Shown: in pieces, positions 7,616 to 15,900 of the stretch
Layout of the letters: each line of letters opens with the position of its first letter
Numbering within the stretch: the first letter of the stretch is position 1
NCBI GenBank assembly: GCA_031294825.1
Contig: JAUMPM010000018.1
Span: forward strand, 144,584-208,583
Length of the DNA: 64,000 nt
Direction of reading: 5' to 3'
Origin: Collinsella sp.
Lineage (GTDB): Bacteria > Actinomycetota > Coriobacteriia > Coriobacteriales > Coriobacteriaceae
Made by a program: the position numbers and the translations under genes
Notes under the pieces: generated by a model
Told to the model about the DNA's origin: nothing
The model's database searches: none
The model's input: only the letters and a program-made list of their open reading frames with translations

Positions 7616-10432
7616 TTATGCCTCACCTCCTTTGGAGTGCTTGCCAAGCGCGGTGGTATCTCCATCATTTGTGGCTGTGCTGTCGCTGCCCTGAGATTTA
7701 TGGTGCGAGCCGATATGCGGCAAGCGGCCCGTGGACTGATCGCCGCCCTTGGCACCACGCTCGCTGGCGTTGAGGCCAAACATGTGGCGGGCAGCAGGAA
7801 TGGCGGCCGTGTGTTCGCGCATCTCGCGACGCAGGTCCTCATCCGAAAGCGCCGAGATGCGCATCTGGGTATTGAGGCTCGCTCGGATATATTCGATATT
7901 GATAAGCCAGCCGCAGATGGCAATAACCGAGATGATCCAAATGACAAGCAGGATGATCTTGCCGTTATTGTCGATATCGAGAACCGTCGACAGGACAAAG
8001 AGCAGGACCTGAACGCCCACCACGGCGGCAAAACCGCCCTTGATGTAGTACGGGTAGCGATGTTCAAAGGCGACCGCATGATCGAGCAGTTCGCGACGGT
8101 ACGAATCGGAATCGAGCATGACACGCATGGCCGTACGCAGCGAGTAGCGCTGGCGCGGCAGGTCGTTGGACTCGCAAATCATCATACCGGTCGTGGAAAG
8201 CTGTTTATCAAAGAGCAGGTTAAGGTTGAGCAGCAGCGGACGTAGCTGCAGACCGATAAAGAGCGCCACAATCAAGAACACGCCCAGAATGCACAGGTTA
8301 AACAGGTAGTTGAACGAATACATACCGCCGACCGTCTCACGCAGCAGATTGATGCCGTAGGTAAAGGGCAGCAGCGGGTGCAGCCATTGGAAGAAGCCGG
8401 GCATCATCTCGATGGGGTACATGCCCGACGAACCCGGGATCTGCACGATGACGAGAATGACGCCGATAGCCTTGCCGATATGCTTAAACGTGGTGGACAG
8501 CGCATAGATGATATTGACGTAGGTGAACGAGATGGCGATGCCGCCCAGCACGAACAGCAACGGGTTGACGCACTGTACGCCAATAACCAGATCACCCACC
8601 ATAACGATGATGGCCTGCAATGCGCCCAGGATCACCATGAGCAACCAGCGGCCAAAGTAGCCTTGGCGCGCCGTAAAGCTGCCAACACCTTCACGGTCGA
8701 CCTCGAGCTTGTAAATGGCGATGAGCACATAGCCGCCCACCCAAAGCGCCAGATTGGTGTAGAAGGGAGCGATGCCCGAGCCAAAGCTCTTGACCGGATA
8801 GATTGACTTGGACGTCAACTCAACCGGAGACGCCATGAAATCTGCCACGTCATTGACATCGACGCCCATCAGATCGGCCAGCTCGCCCATGGACTCGGAG
8901 GTCTGCAGCGCCGCGATGTCATTGGCGGCGGTTGCAAGCTTGTCCTGGACCTTGGCAAGCGAGGAATCGGTCTGGGACAGCGTGGTCTTGGCCTGGCCGA
9001 GCGTAGCGCTAAGCTGCGCCAACGTGCCGCGCGCATTTGCAAGTGTAGGTGTCATACCCGAGACGATACCGGTCAGGTCGCCCGAAACGGCAGCAAAAGA
9101 GTCGAGCGCGCTCGAGGCCTTCGGCAGCGCGTTTTGGCCCAAGTCCGTCTGGGCTTGGCCAAGGCTGGTCGCACCGGTATGAATTGCGTTATTGATAGCG
9201 TCACTGGCACCCGAAACAGCCGCTGCGTCATTCGCCATGGCGCTCGACTGCGCGGACAGACCGTCCTTGATGCTCTGAAGCTTTTCATTCTGCTCTCGAA
9301 GCAAATCGATGGTCGATACAATGCGCGCGTCAATTTCCTCGGAACCTGTCGACGTGTCATTGGCGAGAATCTCCAAGTGCCCGATAACGGCCTTATTGTG
9401 GTCGATCGTCGCTTGAAGAGACTCGAGCGAGTTGTCGATACGGGTGGTCGTAGATGTGACCGCGCCCGTCAGCTTGCCGATGGCAGCGTTCGCAGAGGCC
9501 GACGTCTTGGTGAGCGCAAGGCTGCCTTCCGAGAGCGCCTTGGAGAGCGAGGTGATGGAGTTGCCCGCCGTGGTGCGAGCTTCGCCCAGCAGGTCGTTAC
9601 CCTGAGAGATCGCCTGCGTCACTGACGGTGCCTGACCCTGCAGGCCGGCAAGTGCCGCATCGGCCGAGGCAATGGCGCCACTCGTCTTATCGATGGCGGC
9701 ATTCATATCGCCAATCGAATCGCGCTCCTCGCCCAAGGTGTCGGACGCCTCGGACACCGAACTTGCCAGCGAGTCCTGAGTCTGGGTTGCCTTGTCCTTT
9801 AAATCGACACCGGCATCCTTGGCGATACCGGCAACAGTCTTGCCTACCGTAGAGACAAATTCCGAGTTGATCTGCTCCTCGATGGTGTTTGCACCGGTAT
9901 CGGTAACCTTGGGCGCAATGGCGCTCTTCTTCTCATTGACGTAGTACGTGAGCTTGGGCTGATGGTAGTTGCCGTCGAGCATCGAAACCAGGTTATCCGA
10001 GAAGTTCTTGGGAATCACGATAGCGGCATAGTACTCGCCGCTCTCGACGCCCTCCTTGGCATCGGCCGTCGAGTCGACGAACGTCCAGCCCAACTGATGA
10101 TTCTCCTTGAGCTGGTCGACCACTTTGTCGCCAGCGTTGAGCTCACCCACCAATTCGTTTTGGGTGCCTCGATCGTTGTTGGCGATAGCAATCTTGATGC
10201 CTTGGGTGTTTCCATACGGATCCCAGTTTGCCACGATGTTGTACCAGGCATACAGCGAGGGAATAACACACACGCCGAGGGTAACCACCAAGGCGACGGG
10301 GTTCACAAGCAGCCGCCTAATGTCGCGCTTGAATATCGCAAAGGAGACCTTTGCATCGGATAGTTTGCTGCCGAGGCTCACGCTTGGACCATCCATCCTG
10401 TCGTTGAATCGAATCGTACTATCGACAACCAT
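7616..10432 (-). CDS. YhgE/Pip family membrane protein, longer paralogue
   Basis: About 938 residues. It has the same layout as its downstream neighbour: cytosolic FAIFKRDIRRLL, a first helix LVVTLGVCVIPSLYAWYNI, the signature NWDPYGNTQGIKIAIAN, a long Ala/Ser/Gln-rich helical stalk (about 200-560) and a six-helix C-terminal permease-like block. Unlike the neighbour it continues with two more helices (about 800-880; AAVVGVQVLLFVLSTVLD and IILLVIWIISVIAICGW) and a hydrophilic tail rich in His, Gly and Ser. The start is uncertain: ATG 10432, ATG 10396 and a TTG at 10465 are all in frame and none has a clear ribosome site. A TATATT box at 10489-10494 fits ATG 10432. Two different paralogues in one coupled pair suggest a heteromeric complex, which is inference. 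No type VII secretion ATPase or WXG protein is nearby. Confidence 0.82.
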   Translation of the reverse strand: MVVDSTIRFNDRMDGPSVSLGSKLSDAKVSFAIFKRDIRRLLVNPVALVVTLGVCVIPSLYAWYNIVANWDPYGNTQGIKIAIANNDRGTQNELVGELNAGDKVVDQLKENHQLGWTFVDSTADAKEGVESGEYYAAIVIPKNFSDNLVSMLDGNYHQPKLTYYVNEKKSAIAPKVTDTGANTIEEQINSEFVSTVGKTVAGIAKDAGVDLKDKATQTQDSLASSVSEASDTLGEERDSIGDMNAAIDKTSGAIASADAALAGLQGQAPSVTQAISQGNDLLGEARTTAGNSITSLSKALSEGSLALTKTSASANAAIGKLTGAVTSTTTRIDNSLESLQATIDHNKAVIGHLEILANDTSTGSEEIDARIVSTIDLLREQNEKLQSIKDGLSAQSSAMANDAAAVSGASDAINNAIHTGATSLGQAQTDLGQNALPKASSALDSFAAVSGDLTGIVSGMTPTLANARGTLAQLSATLGQAKTTLSQTDSSLAKVQDKLATAANDIAALQTSESMGELADLMGVDVNDVADFMASPVELTSKSIYPVKSFGSGIAPFYTNLALWVGGYVLIAIYKLEVDREGVGSFTARQGYFGRWLLMVILGALQAIIVMVGDLVIGVQCVNPLLFVLGGIAISFTYVNIIYALSTTFKHIGKAIGVILVIVQIPGSSGMYPIEMMPGFFQWLHPLLPFTYGINLLRETVGGMYSFNYLFNLCILGVFLIVALFIGLQLRPLLLNLNLLFDKQLSTTGMMICESNDLPRQRYSLRTAMRVMLDSDSYRRELLDHAVAFEHRYPYYIKGGFAAVVGVQVLLFVLSTVLDIDNNGKIILLVIWIISVIAICGWLINIEYIRASLNTQMRISALSDEDLRREMREHTAAIPAARHMFGLNASERGAKGGDQSTGRLPHIGSHHKSQGSDSTATNDGDTTALGKHSKGGEA

Positions 10433-10488
10433 TGTACGTAGGCGCTTTAGCGTCTCAGAGCACAATGGTATTGAGTTTTGCGGGTAGC

Positions 10489-10524
10489 AATATACTACGA
10501 AGATGAGTTAACGTACAGTTGTAC
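10489..10524 (-). promoter_or_regulatory. Promoter and possible operator of the YhgE/Pip pair
   Basis: TATATT (10489-10494, minus strand) is a plausible -10. Upstream, GTACA-GT-TGTAC at 10513-10524 is a short inverted repeat in the -35 region, the form often bound by TetR- or PadR-type repressors. No regulator gene is adjacent. Weak call. Confidence 0.35.
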
Positions 10525-10582
10525 AGTATCTTAAATTTCAGCAGGTCACAAAACCACAACCCGCACAAATTATCAATCCGAC

Positions 10583-10638
10583 TAGTCATTGGGGACGTTC
10601 TTAAACGACTAGTCAAACAAAAACGTCCCCAATGACTA
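10583..10638. repeat. Palindromic repeat with GGGGACGTT arms
   Basis: TAGTCATTGGGGACGTT (10583-10599) and its exact reverse complement (10622-10638) enclose a 22-base loop that itself contains the palindrome GACTAGTC. The same arm sequence reappears at 63624-63640. Such units resemble the REP-like repeats mobilised by RAYT (TnpA-REP) enzymes, but no such gene is in the window. The stretch 10433-10873 holds a promoter, this repeat and family A copy 3, and no gene. Confidence 0.7.
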
Positions 10639-10680
10639 CTTAGGACCACGGTAACGTCGATGTTTTGGCAATGCCAGCGA

Positions 10681-10819
10681 GCGGGCGCCAGAGCGAACAA
10701 ATTGGCATGAAAAGAGGACGGCATAGACCTTCTGGTCATGCCGTCCTCTTTGAATGACAAGTTGTCGCTCTGGCGCCCGCGCAGCGTCGACTGGTCCGCC
10801 GTTCGTTAGAACGGCGGAC
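10681..10819 (+). repeat. Structured hairpin repeat, family A, copy 3, with accessory hairpin
   Basis: Outer arms GCGGGCGCCAGAGCGA and TCGCTCTGGCGCCCGC (to 10780) pair perfectly over 16 bases. Inside, TTGGCAT-GA-AAAG faces CTTT-GA-ATGACAA with one mismatch. The apical stem GAGGACGGCATAGACC / GGTCATGCCGTCCTC has a TTCT loop. At 10794-10819 follows the hairpin GTCCGCCGTTC-GTTA-GAACGGCGGAC, as beside copy 4. A third hairpin, TTACGCGGTTT / AAACCGCGTAA, lies at 10840-10865. The cluster sits past the 3' end of htpG. Confidence 0.75.
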
Positions 10820-10873
10820 CTGAGGGCAGCGTCGAGCCGTTACGCGGTTTGGTAAAACCGCGTAAATACCTAA

Positions 10874-12898
10874 CTACATCAAGTTGCAAACAGCTGCTGC
10901 GAAGGCAACGGGGTCCTCGGGCAGAATGCCCTCGACCAGCAGGGCCTGGTCATAGAGCAAACCGGAGTACTGCTTGATCTTGTCGGCGTCGCCCGCCTTC
11001 TGAGCGGCGACGAGCTTGGAAAAGACCGGGTGCTTGGCGTTGAGCTCGAGCACGCGCTGGCTCTTGGGCATGCCGTCGGGCGCGCCCTCGGGTCCCTTCT
11101 GGAGCACCTTCTCCATCTCGAGCGAAAGTGGGCCCTCGGTGGTGATGCAAGCGGGGGCATCGGTCAGGCGCGCGGAGACGGCAACTTTCTCGACCTTGTC
11201 ACCGAGTGCCTCCTTCATAGCGCTAAAGAGGTCCTCGTTCTCCTTGGTGGCGTCCTCGGCCTCCTTCTTCTCGTCCTCGGTCGCCAGGTCAAGATCACCG
11301 GTCGCAACGTTCTTGAGCTCCAGATGACGATCCTCGACCTCGGGCTCGGCACCGTCGGCCACAGCCTTCTCGGCAGCCTCGCGGGCAGCATCGTCCTCGT
11401 AGATCTTGGGCATATCGGCGGCAACGTATTCACGCATAGCCTGGAACGTGAACTCATCCACATCCTGCGTCAGCAGCAGCACGTCATAGCCGCGGTCGAG
11501 CACGCCCTTCACCACGGGCATCTTAGCCAAGCGCTCACGCGAGTCGCCGGCGGCGTAGTAGATGGCCTTCTGATCCTCGGGCATGCCCTTGGCATACTCG
11601 GCCAGGGTAATCATCCTCTGTTCCTTGGCAGACCAGAACAGCAGCAGGTCGGCAAGCTCATCGGCCTTCATGCCATAGCTCGAGTAGATACCGTACTTAA
11701 GACCGCGGCCAAAGTTCTCAAAGAACTTCTCGTAGGCCTCACGGTCGTTGTCACGCATATCCTCGAGATCGGCGGTGATCTTCTTCTCGACACGCTTGGC
11801 AATGGCCTTGAGCTGACGGTTCTGCTGCAGCGTCTCACGCGAGATGTTGAGCGACACGTCGGCGGAATCCACGACGCCGCGGACAAAGTTGTAGTAGTCG
11901 GGCAGCAGGTCGTCGCACTTCTCCATGATCAGGACATTGGAGCTGTAGAGCGCCAGACCCTTCTCGTAATCCTTGCTGTACAGATCGAACGGCGCGCGGC
12001 CCGGCACAAACAGCAGGGCGTCGTACTCGAGCGTGCCCTCGGCGTGGAAGCTGATGGTGCGTGCCGGATCGTCAAAGTCGTGGAACGTGGACTTGTAGAA
12101 CTCGTCGTAGTCCTTCTGCTCGACATCGGAGCTGCGCTTCTTCCAGATCGGTGTCATGGAGTTGACGGTTTCGAGCTCCTGGTAGTCCTCGTACTCGGGC
12201 TTGTAATCGTCGCCAGCATCCTCGGGCTTGGGCTTCTGGCGGCTCTTGGACACCATCATCTGGATCGGGTAACGCACATAGTTGCTGTACTGCTGAATCA
12301 GGCTCTTGAGGCCCCACTCGGTCAGGAAGCGATCGTAGGTCTCGGCCTCGCCGTCGGCATCGAGCTTCTCGTTCTCGCGCAGCGTCAGGATGACATCGGT
12401 ACCGTGCTCGGCACGCTCGCCGTCCTCGATGGTGTAGCCCTCAAGACCGTCGGATTCCCACACATGGGCGACATCCTCGCCATAGGCGCGGCTGACGACC
12501 TTCACATGGCTGGCGACCATAAAGGCCGAGTAGAAGCCCACGCCAAACTGGCCGATGATGTCGACATCCGAACCCTGCTGCTCGGCGTTCTCGGTCTTAA
12601 ACTCCTCGGAGCCGGAATGGGCGATGGTGCCCAGATTGCGCTCGAGCTCCTCGGCGGTCATGCCAATGCCGTTATCCGAAATCGTGATGGTGCGGGCGTC
12701 CTTATCAAAGGAGACGCGAATGGCCAGGTCGCCCTGGTCGATCTTAACGCTCGGGTCCTGCAGGCTCTTAAAGTTGAGCTTGTCGACGGCGTCGCTCGCG
12801 TTAGAGATAAGCTCGCGCAGGAAGATTTCCTTATTGGTGTAGATGGAGTTGATCATGAGGTCGAGCAGTTTTTTGCTCTCGGTCTTAAATTGACGCAT
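10874..12898 (-). CDS. htpG: Molecular chaperone HtpG (Hsp90)
   Basis: 674-residue cytosolic Hsp90 homologue; an ATP-driven dimeric chaperone for late folding of client proteins. The GHKL ATPase domain occupies about 1-220: ELISNASDAVDKL carries the catalytic Glu and Mg-binding Asn, SDNGIGMTAEEL is the N-box Asp/Gly motif, and IGQFGVGFYSAFMV is the lid segment. The middle domain follows, with the conserved RGVVDSADVSLNISRETLQQ. A variable acidic stretch (ATEDEKKEAEDATKENED) precedes the C-terminal dimerisation domain. The length is slightly above the bacterial norm of about 620-630. Neither a CIRCE nor a HAIR operator is seen upstream; the only notable site is the palindrome at 13036-13049. 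Confidence 0.97.
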   Translation of the reverse strand: MRQFKTESKKLLDLMINSIYTNKEIFLRELISNASDAVDKLNFKSLQDPSVKIDQGDLAIRVSFDKDARTITISDNGIGMTAEELERNLGTIAHSGSEEFKTENAEQQGSDVDIIGQFGVGFYSAFMVASHVKVVSRAYGEDVAHVWESDGLEGYTIEDGERAEHGTDVILTLRENEKLDADGEAETYDRFLTEWGLKSLIQQYSNYVRYPIQMMVSKSRQKPKPEDAGDDYKPEYEDYQELETVNSMTPIWKKRSSDVEQKDYDEFYKSTFHDFDDPARTISFHAEGTLEYDALLFVPGRAPFDLYSKDYEKGLALYSSNVLIMEKCDDLLPDYYNFVRGVVDSADVSLNISRETLQQNRQLKAIAKRVEKKITADLEDMRDNDREAYEKFFENFGRGLKYGIYSSYGMKADELADLLLFWSAKEQRMITLAEYAKGMPEDQKAIYYAAGDSRERLAKMPVVKGVLDRGYDVLLLTQDVDEFTFQAMREYVAADMPKIYEDDAAREAAEKAVADGAEPEVEDRHLELKNVATGDLDLATEDEKKEAEDATKENEDLFSAMKEALGDKVEKVAVSARLTDAPACITTEGPLSLEMEKVLQKGPEGAPDGMPKSQRVLELNAKHPVFSKLVAAQKAGDADKIKQYSGLLYDQALLVEGILPEDPVAFAAAVCNLM

Positions 12899-13035
12899 GT
12901 GCAGTCCTTTCGCGCTACCCCCGCCCGCAAAAACGGCCCGGTCGCCCGAGCCGCATCGCAGACCTGCTATGTTCAGACTTAGATTTTATAACCCATTAGC
13001 GCGCATATATACAGACGGAATCGAAAAACTGTATG

Positions 13036-13049
13036 TCAGAGCGCTCTGA
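13036..13049. promoter_or_regulatory. 14-bp perfect palindrome upstream of htpG
   Basis: TCAGAGCGCTCTGA lies about 140 bases before the htpG ATG and 52 bases past the GNAT gene. On the minus strand TTTTT follows after several bases, so it may be a weak terminator; alternatively it is an operator. Between it and the GNAT gene (13067-13101) are GTGTCCC and GGAACGTCCC fragments of the same repeat class as at 63624. Confidence 0.35.
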
Positions 13050-13100
13050 TGCGCCAATTGCCAAGGAGTGTCCCAAACTGCCGGCAGGAAAGGAACGTCC

Positions 13101-13601
13101 CTATCTGCCATCTACGCGCTTGGCCATCCAAGCATGGGGCTGGCCCTCGTCTTCGTAGTCCACCGGGGCAATCTGCGTGTAGCCCGCCTTGGCATAGAGC
13201 GGCAGCACGTATTCCTGAGCATGCAGCTTAATGAGCTTGGCGCCGGCATCACGCGCGCACGTATCACTGGCCTCGACAATCTTGCTCGCCAAACCGCGAC
13301 GGCGCATGCTCGGCAGCACGGCCACGCGCCCCATAATGTAGGTCTCCCCCGCCGCGACGCCTTCGTCCAAGTCGCACGCCGGCGACACCGGAGCCTCTGC
13401 GTCAGCCGCGCGCTCAAGCTCTTCGGGAAACACGCGCGAGCAACCGGCAAGCTCGCCGTCTACATAGAGCGTCACATGAATGCAGTTCGGATCCTCGTCG
13501 ATGGCGTCGAACTCATTCTCGTAGCCCTGCTCGTCCATAAAAACGACGCGGCGCACCAACGCCGCGTCATCAAAGCATCCCGTCTTAAGTTGGATATCCA
13601 T
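13101..13601 (-). CDS. GNAT family N-acetyltransferase (ElaA-like)
   Basis: 166-residue acetyl-CoA-dependent acyltransferase. The acetyl-CoA binding motif A is GRVAVLPSMRRRGLASKIV (about 91-109), containing the R-x-x-G-x-A pyrophosphate loop. The end LHAQEYVLPLYAKAGYTQIAP matches motif B of the family, and HAWMAKR is the usual C-terminal strand. The opening RRVVFMDEQGYENEFDAIDEDPNCIHV resembles ElaA-like GNATs. The substrate is unknown. ATG 13601 has AAAGG seven bases upstream. It stands alone between htpG and the polysaccharide control genes, on the same strand. Confidence 0.85.
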   Translation of the reverse strand: MDIQLKTGCFDDAALVRRVVFMDEQGYENEFDAIDEDPNCIHVTLYVDGELAGCSRVFPEELERAADAEAPVSPACDLDEGVAAGETYIMGRVAVLPSMRRRGLASKIVEASDTCARDAGAKLIKLHAQEYVLPLYAKAGYTQIAPVDYEDEGQPHAWMAKRVDGR

Positions 13602-13640
13602 GGCTGCCCTTTCATTCAATGCGAACGTTAGGGACAGATA

Positions 13641-14291
13641 TTAGCGAAAATGAGCTCCGCGCACACTAAACTTCGCGCGAGCCTTCGCCAGGCAGTCGTA
13701 ATGACCCACGTTATGGGCATCGCTCGCGATGAAGCTGTACAGGTTCTGATCGAACAGGCGCTGTGCCGGCTTTTTCTCGCGACCAAAGCGACCGCCGGCA
13801 ATAAAGTCCGCCGAAGCCTGCAGCTTGCAGCCCATATCGACCAGGCGCTCCGCCACGCTTACATCCTTTTGAACCGCACGATAGCGCTCAGGATGAGCGA
13901 TAATCACCTGGTAACCACGGCACTGCAAATCGTAAATCGTGTTCTCGTACTCTCTAAACGCATACGCATCGGCATGCGTCGAAAGCTCGAGCAGAAACTC
14001 GTTGGTCCCATCGAAATGCAAGTGCTCCGCGGCATCGATACCAAGCTCAACGAGCTTTCGATGGTTGACCTCGAAGCCCATCTGGAGCGGAAAACCGTCA
14101 GCGTTATCACGCAGCAGCTCAAAGGCATCCCACATCTTGTCGTAATCAAAATAGGGATCACGGCAGTGAGGAGTGCAAACGATTCTGGTTACACCGGCCC
14201 GCTTGGCAGCCTCGAGCATCGCCAAGCTCTCATCGAGATCGGCGGCGCCGTCGTCTACACCCGGCAAGATATGGCAATGAATGTCACGCAT
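13641..14291 (-). CDS. cpsB: PHP-type tyrosine-protein phosphatase (CpsB/YwqE family)
   Basis: 216-residue metal-dependent phosphatase that removes phosphate from the tyrosine tail of its partner BY-kinase. The metal-binding motifs of the PHP fold are visible: DIHCHILPGVDDGA at the N-terminus, VCTPHCRDPYFDYD near 40, GFEVNH near 72, IIAHPERYR near 130, and IASDAHN near 190. The length matches the family. It is last in the three-gene set wzz-like, kinase, phosphatase, 17 bases after the kinase gene. In relatives this set controls chain length and assembly of capsule or exopolysaccharide. No glycosyltransferases are found around it here. Confidence 0.9.
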   Translation of the reverse strand: MRDIHCHILPGVDDGAADLDESLAMLEAAKRAGVTRIVCTPHCRDPYFDYDKMWDAFELLRDNADGFPLQMGFEVNHRKLVELGIDAAEHLHFDGTNEFLLELSTHADAYAFREYENTIYDLQCRGYQVIIAHPERYRAVQKDVSVAERLVDMGCKLQASADFIAGGRFGREKKPAQRLFDQNLYSFIASDAHNVGHYDCLAKARAKFSVRGAHFR

Positions 14292-14308
14292 AGGTCAGCC
14301 TTAATCAA

Positions 14309-15046
14309 CTAAACGTTTGCTCGGTTGGTGAAGATGCCCTTTTTGGAAGTCCCCTGATCGTCGGAGCCCTTCTTCACCTTCTTACCGTCCTTGGTGTAGT
14401 AGGAGTAGTAGTACTCGCTGGTCTCAGTCTCGCAGTAGTTCATAACGGTACCGATGAGCTTGACCTTCTCGGACTTCTTAAGCTGACCGATGGCGTTGAG
14501 CGCCTCCTCGCGCTTGGTGAAATCCTCACGCACGACAAAAAGCGCACCGTCGGTCAGACTTGCGATCTCGGCAGCATCGATGAAGGTGCCGACCGGGGGA
14601 GCATCAAAGATGACGTACTGGAACTTGGCGGACAGTGCCTTTACCAGCTTGGCAAAGCGGTGAGAGACGATGATGTCGGCAGGATTGGGAATATGCGGCT
14701 CGGCATCGAGGAAGTAGAAGTTCTTCTGACCCGTCTCGACAATCGCCTGGTCAATAGAAACCTGCTCGGAAAGGACTGCATAGAGTCCGCCGCGGGAGCG
14801 GACGCCGAGCATATCGGCAAGGGACCTGCGGCGCATATCGGCCTCGACCAGGAGCACGGACTTGCCGCTCGTGGCGATAGCCTGGGCAAGGTTGATGGAA
14901 ACCGTAGACTTGCCCTCGTTGGGAATCGAGGACGTGACAGTAATGGAGCGAATGGGGTCGTCCACGCTCGCAAAGCGGATGTTGGCCAGAAGGGTCTTGG
15001 CGGCATTCTGTACAACGAGCTTATCGGTGTTCTTTGCCTTAGCCAT
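14309..15046 (-). CDS. cpsD: Bacterial tyrosine kinase (CpsD/CapB family)
   Basis: 245-residue cytoplasmic BY-kinase of the P-loop ParA-like fold. Walker A is SSIPNEGKSTVSINLAQ (about 40-56), Walker A' is VLLVEADMRR, and Walker B is YVIFDAPPVGTFIDAAEIA. The C-terminal tyrosine cluster SEYYYSYYTKDGKK is the autophosphorylation tail of the family. It needs the membrane adaptor encoded just upstream for activity, matching the split (Firmicutes-type) arrangement. It starts two bases after the adaptor gene, with AAAGGTGG inside that gene's last codons. Confidence 0.93.
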   Translation of the reverse strand: MAKAKNTDKLVVQNAAKTLLANIRFASVDDPIRSITVTSSIPNEGKSTVSINLAQAIATSGKSVLLVEADMRRRSLADMLGVRSRGGLYAVLSEQVSIDQAIVETGQKNFYFLDAEPHIPNPADIIVSHRFAKLVKALSAKFQYVIFDAPPVGTFIDAAEIASLTDGALFVVREDFTKREEALNAIGQLKKSEKVKLIGTVMNYCETETSEYYYSYYTKDGKKVKKGSDDQGTSKKGIFTNRANV

Positions 15047-15048
15047 GC

Positions 15049-15705
15049 CTATTTACCACCTTTCATAGCCGGAATTCGGCCAACAACGGGAATGCCCAGG
15101 AGCTCTTCTGCCTCTTCGGCACCGCGGATGCGGGTATTGAGCATGTCTGCCAAAACGACATAGGCAACTGCGATAAAGATACCGGCGAGGAACGCGACAG
15201 CAACGTACAGCATACGCTTGGGACCGCTGGGGGCTTCGGGGGTCTTAGCCTCGTCGATAACGTTGATGCTCTGGGCAGCGCCGACGTTCTGAGCGACCGT
15301 ACTCACCGAGCTGGCCATGGCCTTTGCGACCTTAGCCGTCTCCTTGGCATCGGTGCCGGTAACCGAAAGCGTAATGACACGCGTGGTGGTCTCGGAGGAA
15401 ACAGACACCTTGTAGTCATCCAGATCGGTGAGGCCCAGTTCATTGGCTGCGCCGCTCTTAACGCTATCGCTATCCAGCAGCGTGGCGATATCGTTGGAAA
15501 GCATCTGACTCGCCGAGAGATCGTTGTAGCTCATCTGACCGCTATCGTCGGTCTTGGCGAGAATGTACATGCTCGTCGTCGCGGTATAGGTGTTGTCCAT
15601 CGCAACGAAGGACACGATGCCCATGGCGATCGCGCAGACCACCGGAAGGGTGATGACCAGCTGAAGGTGCTTCTTCAGCAGCTGGAACAGTTCGAGAAGG
15701 GTCAT
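15049..15705 (-). CDS. cpsC: Wzz-like chain-length determinant / kinase adaptor (CpsC family)
   Basis: 218-residue membrane protein with helices near 18-36 (LVITLPVVCAIAMGIVSFVA) and about 172-193 (MLYVAVAFLAGIFIAVAYVVL), with an extracytoplasmic loop between. The Wzz signature sits before the second helix (VIDEAKTPEAPSGPKRM). The cytoplasmic tail, with IRGAEEAEELLGIPVVGRIP, is where adaptors of this family activate their kinase. First gene of the set; ATG 15705 with AAAGG upstream. Confidence 0.9.
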   Translation of the reverse strand: MTLLELFQLLKKHLQLVITLPVVCAIAMGIVSFVAMDNTYTATTSMYILAKTDDSGQMSYNDLSASQMLSNDIATLLDSDSVKSGAANELGLTDLDDYKVSVSSETTTRVITLSVTGTDAKETAKVAKAMASSVSTVAQNVGAAQSINVIDEAKTPEAPSGPKRMLYVAVAFLAGIFIAVAYVVLADMLNTRIRGAEEAEELLGIPVVGRIPAMKGGK

Positions 15706-15846
15706 GCAGCTTGCCTTTCATTTCCCCAGTTCGGATTGACAAAACTGTCCGTATGTTATCGCATCTTTTTACCGAGACCAAACTCTATACATAAGAAACA
15801 GGCTCTCCTGTAAAAATGTCGGAAGCAATCGTAAAATTGCACAACA

Positions 15847-15875
15847 ACGCCGCACCCGAAAGTCAAATGCGGCGT
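15847..15875 (-). terminator. Probable terminator of phoR
   Basis: ACGCCGCA / TGCGGCGT pair around a 13-base loop, 26 bases past the phoR stop. A short T-containing tract (TGTTGTTGTG) follows on the minus strand. Confidence 0.55.
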
Positions 15876-15900
15876 CTGCATCAATATCTATGTTATATCG

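Noticed and set aside
11030..12982. Long open frame on the plus strand opposite htpG (650 codons), and similar long frames opposite metG (33161-34954) and pyk (52198-53799)
   Set aside because: Mirror frames caused by GC-rich codon bias. The opposite strands encode clear HtpG, MetG and Pyk with motifs and ribosome sites; the mirror frames have neither.
12899..13100. CIRCE (HrcA) or HAIR (HspR) operator before htpG
   Set aside because: Neither TTAGCACTC-N9-GAGTGCTAA nor CTTGAGT-N7-ACTCAAG is present on either strand.
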